Of a stretch of 64,000 nucleotides of DNA, positions 55,256-64,000 are shown piece by piece. The position numbers and the translations under genes are program-made. Every line of letters begins with the position of its first letter. The first letter of the stretch is position 1. The notes beneath the pieces are model-generated. The model had not been told where the DNA came from, did no database searches, and worked only from the letters and a program-made list of their open reading frames with translations. Source of the DNA: K189A clade bacterium (lineage in GTDB: Bacteria > Pseudomonadota > Gammaproteobacteria > Pseudomonadales > Azotimanducaceae); the NCBI GenBank assembly GCA_902565895.1, contig CACFGV010000004.1, forward strand, positions 1-64,000. The letters are read 5' to 3'.

Positions 55256-57414
55256 ATAACAAGCTCACCCCAGAGCGCCTTTTTTCCGAACCCGCTTTAC
55301 GACTTGAACAACCTTCCCAATACAAAATTTCACCCTGCGCCAATTACGTTAGCTTTTTGCGAGCAAACGCCCAGCGCAGTCGGCAACTGGACCTATGGCT
55401 GTTAGATAGAGCATCACAACAGGAGCGTTGCTTGTTGAACGCCGCTGCTGTGACCGATGAGCGCGACGACGATGTAACCAAACTGTCGCCGGCGGAGCGT
55501 GCGGAAAGAGAACGCCGTCGGCAGTTTACTCAAGGCGTCACCGAGTATTTCTGGTGTCCGCACGCTAACGCGCTGGTCGCCTGCATAGACGGTCAGGCTT
55601 ATTATGTGTCTGTAGATCTGAGTGAAATAACTCGCCTAACCGACGCCGATAAACGTCAAAGCGCCTTTACCATCAGTTCCAACGGCTCGTACATCAGCTA
55701 TGTGCGCAATGGCGAGCTGTATTTTCGCCGGTTGAGTCCCGAGACGGCACCAGAGACCCGAGTCAGTTTTGACGCGACCGCAACCGTAACGAACGGCCTA
55801 GCGGACTTTTTGGCCGCTGAAGAAATGCACCGATTTAATGGTCATTGGTGGTCACCTGATGAATCGCTGTTGTTTTTCTGCAAGGTCGACGAAACACCCG
55901 TTGCCATAAGCAATCGTACAGAAGTAGACGCTCGCGGCAGCCACACCATTGAGCAACGTTACCCCTTCGCAGGAGCCACAAATCCATCAGTGGCCTTGTG
56001 GCAATACCACGTTAACTCTGGCGAGCAGCAGCAAATATGGCAAGACAGCACTGAGTATGCATATCTGGCTCGGGTAAATGCCTTTAGCGACGGCCTGTAC
56101 ATCCAATGCCAGGATCGGCTTCAGCAGACGCTCACAATTTTGTACAAAGACTATGCTCAACCAGCCTGGACGAGCTTTTTCGTAGAGCGTTCAGCTACTT
56201 GGGTCAATTTGACCGATGATCTGACAGAAGCCAGTAACGGCAGGATTATTTTTACCTCAGAGGCCAACGGTCCTCGTCAGGCCATAGTGCTGAGCAAACA
56301 AAAAGAACCGAAATCTCTGCACGGCCCCAGCCACATCAACCAAGTGCTGGCAGTCGATCAACTCAATCTCTTCGTTTGCGGTTGGGATGAAACACCCACC
56401 GAGAATCATCTCTTTGCCCTGTCTCTAGAAGGTGATAAGTGTGAAAAGCTGACCAAAGACAAGGGCTGGCACGATCTAATAATCAACCCAGAGCACTCAG
56501 TGCTGTTGGACCGCTTTACCAGCGACCGCACTCCTTTGAGGGTGACGCTGCAACCAGTGCGGGGTAGTCATTCCGGCAACAGTTTTGACTTATTCGAAGA
56601 AGTGATTGATGCGCAACACCCCTATCATCCGTTCATCAATAGCCACGTCAACAGCCAGTTCGACTACTTGCCTGGTCCTGATAAGCATCCCTTACACTAC
56701 CGACTTACACCGCCTCTAAATCCAACCGGCAAACATCCAGTAATCGTCTATGTTTATGGTGGCCCTGGCGCACAAAAAGTACGTCGCGAATGGAGTCCCC
56801 TGTTACTGCAGTTGTTCGCACATCACGGATTTGGCGTGTTAGAACTAGACAACCGTGGCTCGACCAATAGAGGCCGTGACTTTGAAGCGCCGATCTACCG
56901 CGCGATGGGTAGCGCGGAGGTGGACGATCAGTTGCTTGGCATCGCGATGCTGAAAGACGTTGCTTGGGCCGACCTAGGTAACCTAGGAATTTTTGGCCAC
57001 AGTTATGGCGGCTATATGACCCTAATGTCGTTGTGTAAAGCGCCCAACGTTTTTAAAGCAGGAGTTGCTGTAGCACCCGTGAGCGATTGGCGGCTTTATG
57101 ACAGTCATTACACTGAACGATACATGGGCCTGCCTGAAGAGAATGCTGAGGCCTACCAACAAAGCAGCGTCATCGCACACCTCGCTGAGCTGTCCAATCC
57201 GCTGTTACTGATGCATGGAATGGCCGACGACAATGTACTTTTCAGTCACAGCACTCTGATCATGTCAGAATTACAAAAACTTGGGAAAACGTTCGATTTA
57301 ATGACTTATCCTGGCGCGAAACACTCCATGCAAGAGCGCCACGTCTCGATTCACAGATTTACCACGATCTTAGAATTTTTTACCCGCCATCTGCAGACAG
57401 GAACAAACGTCTAA
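55252..57414 (+). CDS. S9 family prolyl oligopeptidase (DPP-IV type)
   Basis: 720 residues: an N-terminal beta-propeller (about 1-460) and a C-terminal alpha/beta-hydrolase. Catalytic Ser in IFGHSYGGYMTLMSL, Asp in LLMHGMADDNVLF and His in YPGAKHSM. The EEMHRFNGHWWSPDESLL region has the Glu pair that binds the substrate N-terminus in DPP-IV enzymes. No signal peptide is seen, so cytoplasmic. It is translationally coupled to pepQ. Its 3' end overlaps the convergent tatD gene by 35 bases. Confidence 0.9.
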   Translation: MNNKLTPERLFSEPALRLEQPSQYKISPCANYVSFLRANAQRSRQLDLWLLDRASQQERCLLNAAAVTDERDDDVTKLSPAERAERERRRQFTQGVTEYFWCPHANALVACIDGQAYYVSVDLSEITRLTDADKRQSAFTISSNGSYISYVRNGELYFRRLSPETAPETRVSFDATATVTNGLADFLAAEEMHRFNGHWWSPDESLLFFCKVDETPVAISNRTEVDARGSHTIEQRYPFAGATNPSVALWQYHVNSGEQQQIWQDSTEYAYLARVNAFSDGLYIQCQDRLQQTLTILYKDYAQPAWTSFFVERSATWVNLTDDLTEASNGRIIFTSEANGPRQAIVLSKQKEPKSLHGPSHINQVLAVDQLNLFVCGWDETPTENHLFALSLEGDKCEKLTKDKGWHDLIINPEHSVLLDRFTSDRTPLRVTLQPVRGSHSGNSFDLFEEVIDAQHPYHPFINSHVNSQFDYLPGPDKHPLHYRLTPPLNPTGKHPVIVYVYGGPGAQKVRREWSPLLLQLFAHHGFGVLELDNRGSTNRGRDFEAPIYRAMGSAEVDDQLLGIAMLKDVAWADLGNLGIFGHSYGGYMTLMSLCKAPNVFKAGVAVAPVSDWRLYDSHYTERYMGLPEENAEAYQQSSVIAHLAELSNPLLLMHGMADDNVLFSHSTLIMSELQKLGKTFDLMTYPGAKHSMQERHVSIHRFTTILEFFTRHLQTGTNV

Positions 57415-58135
57415 AGTTGTCACCCGTACGCTCGGCTAATTCATCAACATGTTCATCTCGCAACCGCGCAAGATACTTTGCCGTCTCAGCAACGAAGGCC
57501 GGTTCGTTTTCTTTACCTCTGTATGGAACGGGTGCCAACCAAGGCGCATCGGTTTCAATAAGCAGTCTATCCGCCGGAACTTGGCGGGCCACTTCCCGAA
57601 CGTTTTCAGCATTAGCAAAAGTCACAATGCCGGAGATGGAAATGTAGTACCCCATGGACAGAGCTTGTTCAGCCATTTCCCATGACTCAGTAAAACAATG
57701 CAAAACTCCGACAACATCCGGGTACCGTTTGAGTATGCCCAGAGTGTCTCGCTCTGCGTCGCGAGTGTGAATAACGACCGGCAATCCGTACTTCTGGGCT
57801 AAGCTCATTTGATGCTCGAAAGCGGCAAGTTGCCTTTGTCTTTCGTCTACATCTGAGGCAGTTTTATAGTCCAAACCAGTTTCGCCGACTGCCACAACAC
57901 TCGAAGCGCTAAGCTTAGTTTCTATCCACCCGAAATCTTGCCCAGCGCTCTGGGGATGCAACCCCACGCTCGCCCAAACGTCATCATTGGCATTTGCAAC
58001 CGCCAAAACATCATCTATACCGACTTCGTCTACACCAATGCATAAAACACCATCGACGCCACTGGAACGCGCACGCTCCAACGCGCCCGACGACGACTTG
58101 AGGTAATTTAAATGACAGTGAGAATCGACATACAT
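57380..58135 (-). CDS. TatD-family deoxyribonuclease (YcfH type)
   Basis: 251 residues. Metal-binding motifs: MYVDSHCHL, VAVGETGLDY, VVIHTRDAERDT, VLHCFTESWE and LLIETDAPWLAP. Next to holB-tmk-mltG it corresponds to YcfH, the tatD relative in that conserved cluster. It starts 5 bases after holB on the same strand. PilZ often sits between the two and is absent. Confidence 0.92.
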   Translation of the reverse strand: MYVDSHCHLNYLKSSSGALERARSSGVDGVLCIGVDEVGIDDVLAVANANDDVWASVGLHPQSAGQDFGWIETKLSASSVVAVGETGLDYKTASDVDERQRQLAAFEHQMSLAQKYGLPVVIHTRDAERDTLGILKRYPDVVGVLHCFTESWEMAEQALSMGYYISISGIVTFANAENVREVARQVPADRLLIETDAPWLAPVPYRGKENEPAFVAETAKYLARLRDEHVDELAERTGDNFRRLFLSADGG

Positions 58136-58140
58136 TTCTT

Positions 58141-59016
58141 TTAAGCACCTGCTTGTAACTTTTGTTTACTGCGCTTGGACGCCGAAATCGCCTGCCACTG
58201 CGCGAGCAACCTTTCGACCAGCAATTGCGGATTCGCCGAATTAGAACTCTGCAGCGCTATTCGCACCTGATTTACCTCATCGATAAATGCCAACGTCTGT
58301 CGATCAGCAGACTGCCATTGACGTGACACCAACAAGCGCGACCATCGCGCCAGCACCTCAACAACGTCGGCTTTTAGCAGTATCGCAGCGCATGCGCTTG
58401 GCTCGTGACTGTGCTCAAGGTCATCCAACCATTGGCGTAAATCAAAACCCTGAGCGTTTAACAGAGCCAATGGTGCGCCATTGGTCTCTAATAAGTCCTC
58501 TGCTTGCGGCGCAACACCCTGTTCAATTAGCCATTTCACCGACGATTCGCGATCTCGCTCGAGTTCATACCGCTGACAACGGCTTCTGATGGTCGGCAAA
58601 AGCCGACCCCAGTATGGCGTAACGAGTATGATGTGGGTATTGGGAGGTGGTTCTTCTAAGATTTTCAGCAATGCATTAGCGGCGTTCTTATTCATTAAGT
58701 GCGCATCAACAATGCCTGCAACCTTACGAACACTTATCTGCGGCGTTTGCACCGCAAATTGGTTCAACCGCCGAATCGCATCTATTTTGATTACAGCACC
58801 TTCCGGTTGCAGCCAGCAAAAGTCCGGATGTGCCACCTGGTCCACCGGCAGATCACTCTTAATCTGCAGCAATTCTGAGGCGCAACGTGACAGCAAATCC
58901 TCCCCACCCCAACCTTCTGCACAGGTCAGTGCAATAGCAGCGGGTAAACTCTGCCTTTCCGCCAAGTCAACAAGGCGCCCAACTAAGCCACCGTGCCAGG
59001 GATACAACTGAAACAT
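58141..59016 (-). CDS. holB: DNA polymerase III delta-prime subunit
   Basis: 291 residues, clamp-loader subunit of AAA+ type. ALTCAEGWGGEDLLSRCASE replaces the P-loop region with a non-canonical one, as is normal for delta-prime. VAGIVDAHLMNKNAANALLK and ILEEPPPNTHIILVTPYWGR, then LLPTIRSRCQRYEL, are strongly conserved. Follows tmk by 3 bases. Confidence 0.93.
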   Translation of the reverse strand: MFQLYPWHGGLVGRLVDLAERQSLPAAIALTCAEGWGGEDLLSRCASELLQIKSDLPVDQVAHPDFCWLQPEGAVIKIDAIRRLNQFAVQTPQISVRKVAGIVDAHLMNKNAANALLKILEEPPPNTHIILVTPYWGRLLPTIRSRCQRYELERDRESSVKWLIEQGVAPQAEDLLETNGAPLALLNAQGFDLRQWLDDLEHSHEPSACAAILLKADVVEVLARWSRLLVSRQWQSADRQTLAFIDEVNQVRIALQSSNSANPQLLVERLLAQWQAISASKRSKQKLQAGA

Positions 59017-59019
59017 GAA

Positions 59020-59661
59020 CTAGGGCCGCGTCTGCCAGTCAGAGATGCACGCGGTAAGCTGAACCTCGATGGCAGCGGCAACTGCGTCCATTGTCTGTCC
59101 TGCATCAATCACTTTGTAGCGCTCTGATGTCACAGCTCGGGCCAGATAACCCGAGCGCACGCGCTGATAAAATTCTAACTGCTCGGATTCCATACGATCC
59201 TTTGCTCTGGCACGCATACGCTGTTCCGCAAGGGTCGGGTCTAAGTCTAAGATCAGGGTCAAATCGGGCTGTAAACCGTCTTGCACCCACTCTTCAAGCA
59301 AGGCAATGCGCTCAAGCGCTAGACCCCGACCGTACCCCTGATAAGCATAAGATGCGTCGGTAAAGCGATCGCAAATGACCCATTCACCGCGAGCCAGGGC
59401 CGGCTTAATCAAATTTTCTAAGTGCTGCATACGCGCTGCAAACACAAGCAATAGCTCCGTCAAAGCATCAACTCGCTCAGCTCGCTGGGTAAGCATTGCA
59501 TCGCGTAAAGACTCAGCTAACGGGGTACCACCCGGTTCTCGGGTGCATACGAAAGGTATATCACGGGCCTCAAGAAGTTGGCTGATAACGCCTATATTCG
59601 TGGTTTTCCCAACCCCCTCGGAGCCTTCTAACGAAATAAATCTACCTATACGTTGAGGCAT
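59020..59661 (-). CDS. tmk: Thymidylate kinase
   Basis: 213 residues. P-loop LEGSEGVGKTTNIGVI, DR motif ICDRFTDASYAYQGYGRGL, the TREPGGTPLAESLRDAML block and the lid region RMRARAKDRME. Phosphorylates dTMP to dTDP. Ten bases after mltG on the same strand. Confidence 0.95.
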   Translation of the reverse strand: MPQRIGRFISLEGSEGVGKTTNIGVISQLLEARDIPFVCTREPGGTPLAESLRDAMLTQRAERVDALTELLLVFAARMQHLENLIKPALARGEWVICDRFTDASYAYQGYGRGLALERIALLEEWVQDGLQPDLTLILDLDPTLAEQRMRARAKDRMESEQLEFYQRVRSGYLARAVTSERYKVIDAGQTMDAVAAAIEVQLTACISDWQTRP

Positions 59662-59670
59662 TCCGGCGAC

Positions 59671-60735
59671 CTAATCTGCTCGTTTTAGTTGAAATTTTCG
59701 CACTGCGGCGTTGTGCTCTTGTAGTGTTTGCGAAAACTGCGAAGTGCCGTCACCGCGCGCGACGAAGTACAAATACTCTCCTTCGGAGGGCTGCGCTGCC
59801 GCAAGCATAGAGTCCAGGGAAGGCAGTGCGATGGGCGTGGGCGGTAACCCTCTCACTCGGTAGGTATTAAAGGGCGATTCCACTCGCAAGTCACGTGATC
59901 GGATGTCGCCATCGAAGGCATCGCCCAGCGCATAAATCACAGTTGGGTCGGTTTGCAGCCGCATGTTTAAGCGCAAGCGATTGTGAAATACCTGACTTAT
60001 AGTGCGACGGTCGCTTTCTTCCGCGCTCTCTTTCTCAATGATGGACGCAAGAATTAGCAGTTCCTCTGGAGAGGCTAGTTTTGCTGAAGGGCTTTTTTGT
60101 TGCCAAGCGTAGGCGAGTTTTTCTGCCATGGCTTTCTGTGACAACAGCAAAACATCGCTAACTTTAGTGCCTTTCACGACATGATAGGTGTCTGGAAAAA
60201 AATATCCCTCCGCAAAGGGTAAATCCAAGTTGAGGCGCGTGAGTAACCGCTGTAACTCGTTGTTAGCGAGTCCAATGCCAAGGTCGTCTATCAGCACTGT
60301 ATCACTGCGCAACCTCGCTAACGCGTCCTGCAATCTGAGACCTTCGGCAAGCTGCACAGAGTGCAGCACTACGTTGCCCGTAGCCATCAGCGTCAACAGC
60401 ATCTGGGGTGACACATGCCTTGGAATCTCATACTCGCCAGCTTGCAGAACGCTGTCCAGCCCTCGCAATCTCGCGTACAGAGAGAGCAGCGTAGTGTTTG
60501 TCACCGCGCGACGTTGCTGCAATTGGTTAGCAATGTCAGCAAACGACTGGCCGACTTGTACCTCAAAGCGAATGGGATCAGGTAAATCCCCAGGGCGTTC
60601 CGCCCAACCTAGGAGGCCGAAATAGGCCCCTAAAATGATCAATACAATACCGGAAACGCCAGCACCTACAGAGACTAGAGTGGGTTTACGCGGCGTATCT
60701 TGTGCTAGCAGCGGATCATTCAGTAAGTCAGACAC
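59671..60735 (-). CDS. mltG: Endolytic murein transglycosylase MltG
   Basis: 354 residues: one N-terminal membrane helix (LVSVGAGVSGIVLIILGAYF) and a periplasmic LysM-like and YceG domain. The catalytic Glu is in ILASIIEKESAEESDRRTIS, followed by FHNRLRLNMRLQTDPTVIYA and YLYFVARGDG. It terminates glycan strands. Its start overlaps the fabF end by 8 bases; pabC, which usually stands between them, is absent. Confidence 0.94.
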   Translation of the reverse strand: MSDLLNDPLLAQDTPRKPTLVSVGAGVSGIVLIILGAYFGLLGWAERPGDLPDPIRFEVQVGQSFADIANQLQQRRAVTNTTLLSLYARLRGLDSVLQAGEYEIPRHVSPQMLLTLMATGNVVLHSVQLAEGLRLQDALARLRSDTVLIDDLGIGLANNELQRLLTRLNLDLPFAEGYFFPDTYHVVKGTKVSDVLLLSQKAMAEKLAYAWQQKSPSAKLASPEELLILASIIEKESAEESDRRTISQVFHNRLRLNMRLQTDPTVIYALGDAFDGDIRSRDLRVESPFNTYRVRGLPPTPIALPSLDSMLAAAQPSEGEYLYFVARGDGTSQFSQTLQEHNAAVRKFQLKRAD

Positions 60736-61963
60736 GACTGAAGATTAAGGTGCCGTTTGTGCCGCCAAAGCCAAACGAATTGGTCGCAGCATGCTCCAAG
60801 CTAACTTGGCGGGCGTCGTTAGGCACATAGTCCAGATCACAGCCCTCACCTGGATTGTGGAGATTAATCGTAGGCGGCAATGCTTGATCGGTAATTGCCT
60901 TGATCGTGAATATTGCCTCCACAGAGCCCGCAGCACCTAAGAGGTGGCCAATCATTGATTTCGTGGAACTAATACAAAGTGATGTATCCGCACCAAAAAC
61001 GGATTTAATGCCTTGTGTCTCAGCGACATCACCTAGGGGAGTAGAGGTGCCATGGGCATTTAGGTATCCCACATCTTGAGGATTTAGCTGGGCGTCATTA
61101 AGCGCATTCTGCATCGCCGCTGCACCACCTTCCCCTGATTCTGCGGGACCAGTGATGTGGTAAGCGTCCGCACTCATGCCGAACCCAGTAACCTCGGCAT
61201 AGATAGCAGCACCACGCGCTTTGGCTCGATCATAATCTTCAAGAACGAGAACCCCCGCCCCTTCTCCAAGCACAAACCCATCACGTTCAGCATCCCAGGG
61301 CCTGCTGGCCCCTTGGGGATCATCATTACGAGTAGAGAGCGCTTTCATAGAATGGAATCCTGCCACAGTAATTGGCGAGGTTGCGGACTCGGAGCCGCCC
61401 ACGATCATCACGTCTGCTTCACCGTATTGAATCATACGAGCGCCGAAACCGATGTTGTGTGTACCGGTAGTGCAGGCCGTCACAACAGCGAAATTAGGTC
61501 CTTTGAAGCCCCATTCGATAGACACGTTACCTGAGATCATGTTGATAACGACGCCTGGGATGAAAAACGGCGATACCCTTCTAGGCCCGCTGTTTACTAA
61601 AGTTGCATGAGTGTTCTCTATGCTCTCAATGCCACCAATGCCTGAGCCTATAGCCACGCCAATGCGGTCAGCATCATCTGGGTTAGCACTTAGCCCCGCA
61701 TCGTTAATCGCCTGGGTAGCGGCGGCTATACCTAGTTGGATAAAAGAATCCATGCGCCGGGCTTCTTTTGGGTTCATATAGTCGCTGATGTCGAAATCAA
61801 CAACATTGCCACAGATCTTGACGCCGAAGGCTTCGGTGTCGAAGCCTTCGTTTTGGCGGATACCACTCTTTCCAGCCAGCGCAGCCTGCCATGACTCATC
61901 AACGTTGTGCCCAATAGGCGAGACCATGCCCATGCCAGTAACGACAACCCTACGTCTGCTCAT
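60728..61963 (-). CDS. fabF: 3-oxoacyl-ACP synthase II
   Basis: 411 residues from ATG at 61963 (MSRRRVVVTGMGMVSPIGHN; the frame opens 7 codons earlier). Catalytic Cys in VVTACTTGTHNIGFGA, His in NAHGTSTPLGD and His in SMIGHLLGAAGSVE. It elongates acyl-ACP. It lies downstream of acpP behind a terminator and overlaps mltG. Confidence 0.95.
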   Translation of the reverse strand: MSRRRVVVTGMGMVSPIGHNVDESWQAALAGKSGIRQNEGFDTEAFGVKICGNVVDFDISDYMNPKEARRMDSFIQLGIAAATQAINDAGLSANPDDADRIGVAIGSGIGGIESIENTHATLVNSGPRRVSPFFIPGVVINMISGNVSIEWGFKGPNFAVVTACTTGTHNIGFGARMIQYGEADVMIVGGSESATSPITVAGFHSMKALSTRNDDPQGASRPWDAERDGFVLGEGAGVLVLEDYDRAKARGAAIYAEVTGFGMSADAYHITGPAESGEGGAAAMQNALNDAQLNPQDVGYLNAHGTSTPLGDVAETQGIKSVFGADTSLCISSTKSMIGHLLGAAGSVEAIFTIKAITDQALPPTINLHNPGEGCDLDYVPNDARQVSLEHAATNSFGFGGTNGTLIFSRV

Positions 61964-62141
61964 AGCTACGCTCCAAGACCACAAATTGAATAACGAGCGC
62001 TTATCATAATAAATGCTCCATCGCTTGTATCATGTATTGTCCCTTACCGACTTGAATTCGGGCAATAAAATACCGCCAACAAACCGAATGGTTGATGGGG
62101 TCAATACGGAGTGGGTAGAGATCGGGCGACATGCCCTAACG

Positions 62142-62168
62142 AAAAAAGGCGCCAGCAATGCGAGCGCC
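62142..62168 (-). terminator. Terminator after acpP
   Basis: On the minus strand AGGCGC and GCGCCT enclose an 11-base loop, followed by TTTTTTCG. It starts 10 bases after the acpP stop. Partial read-through into fabF is likely, which would explain unequal acpP and fabF levels. Confidence 0.75.
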
Positions 62169-62177
62169 TCGAGTCAT

Positions 62178-62411
62178 CTATTGGTGAGCCAGTATGTAGT
62201 CTATGGCTTCTTTAACGGTGGTAATCTTTTCGGCCTCTTCGTCCGGAATTTCTGTTTCAAATTCTTCTTCGAGCGCCATGACCAATTCAACGGTATCCAA
62301 CGAATCAGCGCCCAGGTCTTCTACAAAAGAGGCATCGTTGCCCACTTCTTCTTCCTTAACGCCGAGTTGTTCACAGATAAGCTTTTTTACTCTTTCCTCA
62401 ACATTACTCAT
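62178..62411 (-). CDS. acpP: Acyl carrier protein
   Basis: 77 residues, acidic. The phosphopantetheine Ser is in [20 protein letters not shown]. It carries growing acyl chains. Cys13 ([10 protein letters not shown]) is not common in ACPs, though small differences at this helix are tolerated. A separate promoter upstream is suggested by the 119-base gap to fabG. Confidence 0.97.
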   Translation of the reverse strand: MSNVEERVKKLICEQLGVKEEEVGNDASFVEDLGADSLDTVELVMALEEEFETEIPDEEAEKITTVKEAIDYILAHQ

Positions 62412-62455
62412 GCTAAAGACATCTCCTGATGGTTCCTAGGTTCGAGGCGCGGGAT

Positions 62456-62482
62456 TCTATAGATGCGGTTTTGGCAATTCAA
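62456..62482 (-). promoter_or_regulatory. Possible acpP promoter
   Basis: Minus-strand TTGAAT (62482-62477) and TATAGA (62461-62456) with a 15-base spacer, 45 bases before the acpP start. The spacing is short, so this is tentative. Confidence 0.3.
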
Positions 62483-62530
62483 TAATCAATTTCACTGAAA
62501 TCTGTGCATGCCTTGTCAACTTTTTGGCGA

Positions 62531-63262
62531 CTAGCTCAGGAACATTCCGCCGTTAATGTGAAGCGTTTGGCCGGTTATGTATGCGCCATCATCACTGCTC
62601 AAAAAAGCTGCGGCAGCGGCCACATCGTTCGCCTGACCCATTCGACCTAGTGGAATTCTGGTTAACATCGCATCGCGTTGTTCATTAGTCAGCTCTGCGG
62701 TCATATCCGTTTCAATTAGACCTGGCGCTAGCAGATTTACGGTGATACCTCTTGACGCAACTTCTAGCGCCAAGGATCGAGTGAATCCCTCCAATCCAGC
62801 TTTACTCGCTACATAATTTACTTGTCCGGGATTCCCAAGCCGACCGACCACCGATCCCACATTGATGATGCGACCCCATCGTGCCTTAACCATATTGCGC
62901 AACAGCGCCTTGGTCACGCGAAATGCTCCGCTGAGATTGGTATCGACTACGTCTTGCCATTCCTCTGCGGACATACGCAGCATTAGATTGTCTCTGGTTA
63001 TCGCCGCGTTGTTGACCAGTATCAAGGGGGACCCGACCTCCAAGGTCGCTAGTTCTTCAACCATGGCCTCAACAGAATGCTGGTCTTGTACTAACAATTT
63101 AAGACCACAGCCACGGTCGCCTAGGTCATTTGAAATCTGTTCCGCGCCGGCTGCTGTGGTGGCTGTACCTATAACGAAAAAACCCTGGTCTGCTAGCTTC
63201 TCCGCAATCGCCGATCCAATGCCGCGACTGGCACCTGTTACCAATGCACTTTTGGATTCCAT
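62531..63262 (-). CDS. fabG: 3-oxoacyl-ACP reductase
   Basis: 243 residues, SDR fold: ALVTGASRGIGSAIAEKLAD, VNNAAITRDNLMLRM, INVGSVVGRLGNPGQVNYVA (Ser and Tyr), then SKAGLEGFTRSLALEVASRG and the FabG end ITGQTLHINGGMFLS. Reduces 3-oxoacyl-ACP with NADPH. It starts 19 bases after fabD. Confidence 0.96.
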   Translation of the reverse strand: MESKSALVTGASRGIGSAIAEKLADQGFFVIGTATTAAGAEQISNDLGDRGCGLKLLVQDQHSVEAMVEELATLEVGSPLILVNNAAITRDNLMLRMSAEEWQDVVDTNLSGAFRVTKALLRNMVKARWGRIINVGSVVGRLGNPGQVNYVASKAGLEGFTRSLALEVASRGITVNLLAPGLIETDMTAELTNEQRDAMLTRIPLGRMGQANDVAAAAAFLSSDDGAYITGQTLHINGGMFLS

Positions 63263-63281
63263 GGTTCCCTCGTAGTCTTGG

Positions 63282-64000
63282 CTATAACGCTATTGCGTCG
63301 GTCAGCCCATCAGCGGAGGACAGCGCGATCGTCGGCGTACCCCGGGCGATACGTTTTACCAAGCCGCTAAGAACGTTACCCGGCCCGGCTTCGATAAATT
63401 GATCAACGCCCTCGGCAACCAGCTTTTCTATCGTTTCAGTCCAGCGCACCGGTGCTGATAGCTGTGCAATTAAATTAGTACGCAGTTCTTCCACACTAGC
63501 CGCTGGTTGTGCGTGCACATTTTGAATCACTGTTGTTTGTGGCATTACCACGTTCACATCGTTCAGCGCTGCGGAGAACTCTTCGGCTGCGGCAACCATC
63601 AAAGGAGAATGAAACGGGCCGCTGACATCGAGCGTTACCGCGCGTTTGGCCCCAGCTTCTTTACAGACCGAGATTGCAGCTTCAACCGCAGCGCTTTCTC
63701 CGGCAATGACTACCTGACCGGGCGCATTGTAATTGGCCGCAGTGACCACGCCGGGGATCGAATCGCAACAGTCACGCACAGTCGCGTCGTCAAGGCCTAA
63801 GACGGCTGCCATGCCACCCTGTCCAATGGGCACGGCCTGTTGCATCAATTCACCGCGCTTGCGGACCAGCCGTACAGCGTCCACAAAGTTAATCGCTCCC
63901 GCGCAAACGAGCGCTGAATACTCTCCCAGACTGTGGCCAGCCATGGCATCGGCTTGAACGGGCTGCGCACGCTCGCTTTGCAGCACATCCCACAACGCAA
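63282..64000 (-). CDS. fabD: Malonyl-CoA:ACP transacylase, 3' part (gene runs off the right edge)
   Basis: About 239 codons are present. Active-site Ser in AGHSLGEYSALVCAGAINFV, Arg/His region DVSGPFHSPLM, and the end FIEAGPGNVLSGLVKRIARG. The N-terminal GQGSQ motif lies beyond base 64000; the frame is still open at the window edge. It loads malonyl onto ACP, upstream of fabG in the fab cluster. Confidence 0.95.
   Translation of the reverse strand, partial: ALWDVLQSERAQPVQADAMAGHSLGEYSALVCAGAINFVDAVRLVRKRGELMQQAVPIGQGGMAAVLGLDDATVRDCCDSIPGVVTAANYNAPGQVVIAGESAAVEAAISVCKEAGAKRAVTLDVSGPFHSPLMVAAAEEFSAALNDVNVVMPQTTVIQNVHAQPAASVEELRTNLIAQLSAPVRWTETIEKLVAEGVDQFIEAGPGNVLSGLVKRIARGTPTIALSSADGLTDAIAL

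Overview
The window looks like a chromosome segment of a heterotrophic, probably marine gammaproteobacterium of the oligotrophic marine group / GTDB Pseudomonadales type. The reasons are the gene orders uvrC-pgsA with tRNA-Cys beside a gacA locus, holB-tmk-mltG-fabF-acpP-fabG-fabD, a TtpC-type TonB operon next to ribE-pyrF, and many acyl-CoA dehydrogenase/SDR genes. The exact genus cannot be told from the sequence alone. There is no rRNA, CRISPR array, IS transposase or recognisable integrase.

Layout. (1) 1-9.1 kb: a VRR-NUC nuclease (cut by the window edge), rmuC, a hydroxyacid dehydrogenase and an MFS transporter; a three-gene operon for secreted proteins of unknown function ending in a DUF6152 protein; then an acyl-CoA dehydrogenase-SDR pair. 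(2) 9.2-12.4 kb: a phosphate-regulation-like cluster in unusual form: a PhoR-like kinase without membrane segments, a PhoB-like receiver without a DNA-binding domain, a divergent PiT-like permease and a broken phoU. (3) 12.4-28 kb: accessory region anchored on two tRNA-Leu genes (UAG at 12.49 kb, UAA at 21.87 kb). Each tRNA is followed by one or two decayed copies of its own 3' end, together with duplicated scraps of neighbouring genes (M15 peptidase, TonB C-terminal domain). Between them sit short cargo genes: DUF350 plus a trypsin-like protease, two GST-like paralogues, a GC-rich cystine transporter tcyP, a methyltransferase, small secreted or membrane proteins, a fasciclin protein and psiE. 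The region also holds a long inverted-repeat pair (14.7/24.1 kb) and a direct-repeat pair (17.5/20.3 kb). (4) 28-36.7 kb: GMC oxidoreductase, lacZ-type beta-galactosidase, SDR, GST, a degenerate EEP-fold protein, YaiI and a thioesterase. (5) 36.7-44.2 kb: tRNA-Cys, pgsA, uvrC, a gacA pseudogene with two lesions, glutaryl-CoA dehydrogenase, another acyl-CoA dehydrogenase, pyrF, ribE. (6) 44.2-49.5 kb: a six-gene TonB energy-transduction operon (DUF3450, TtpC-like, ExbB, ExbD, TonB, TPR). (7) 49.9-57.4 kb: dienelactone hydrolase, HAD hydrolase, PfkB kinase, two subunits of a molybdenum hydroxylase without the large subunit, and a prolidase-DPP pair. (8) 57.4-64 kb: tatD, holB, tmk, mltG, fabF, acpP, fabG and partial fabD.

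The most interesting signals are the serial, integrase-less build-up of short gene units at tRNA-Leu 3' ends, the minimal soluble Pho-like two-component pair next to a PiT-like permease and dead phoU, the DUF350-protease pair carried as the only cargo of one tRNA-bounded unit, and the loss of GacA at its conserved locus.
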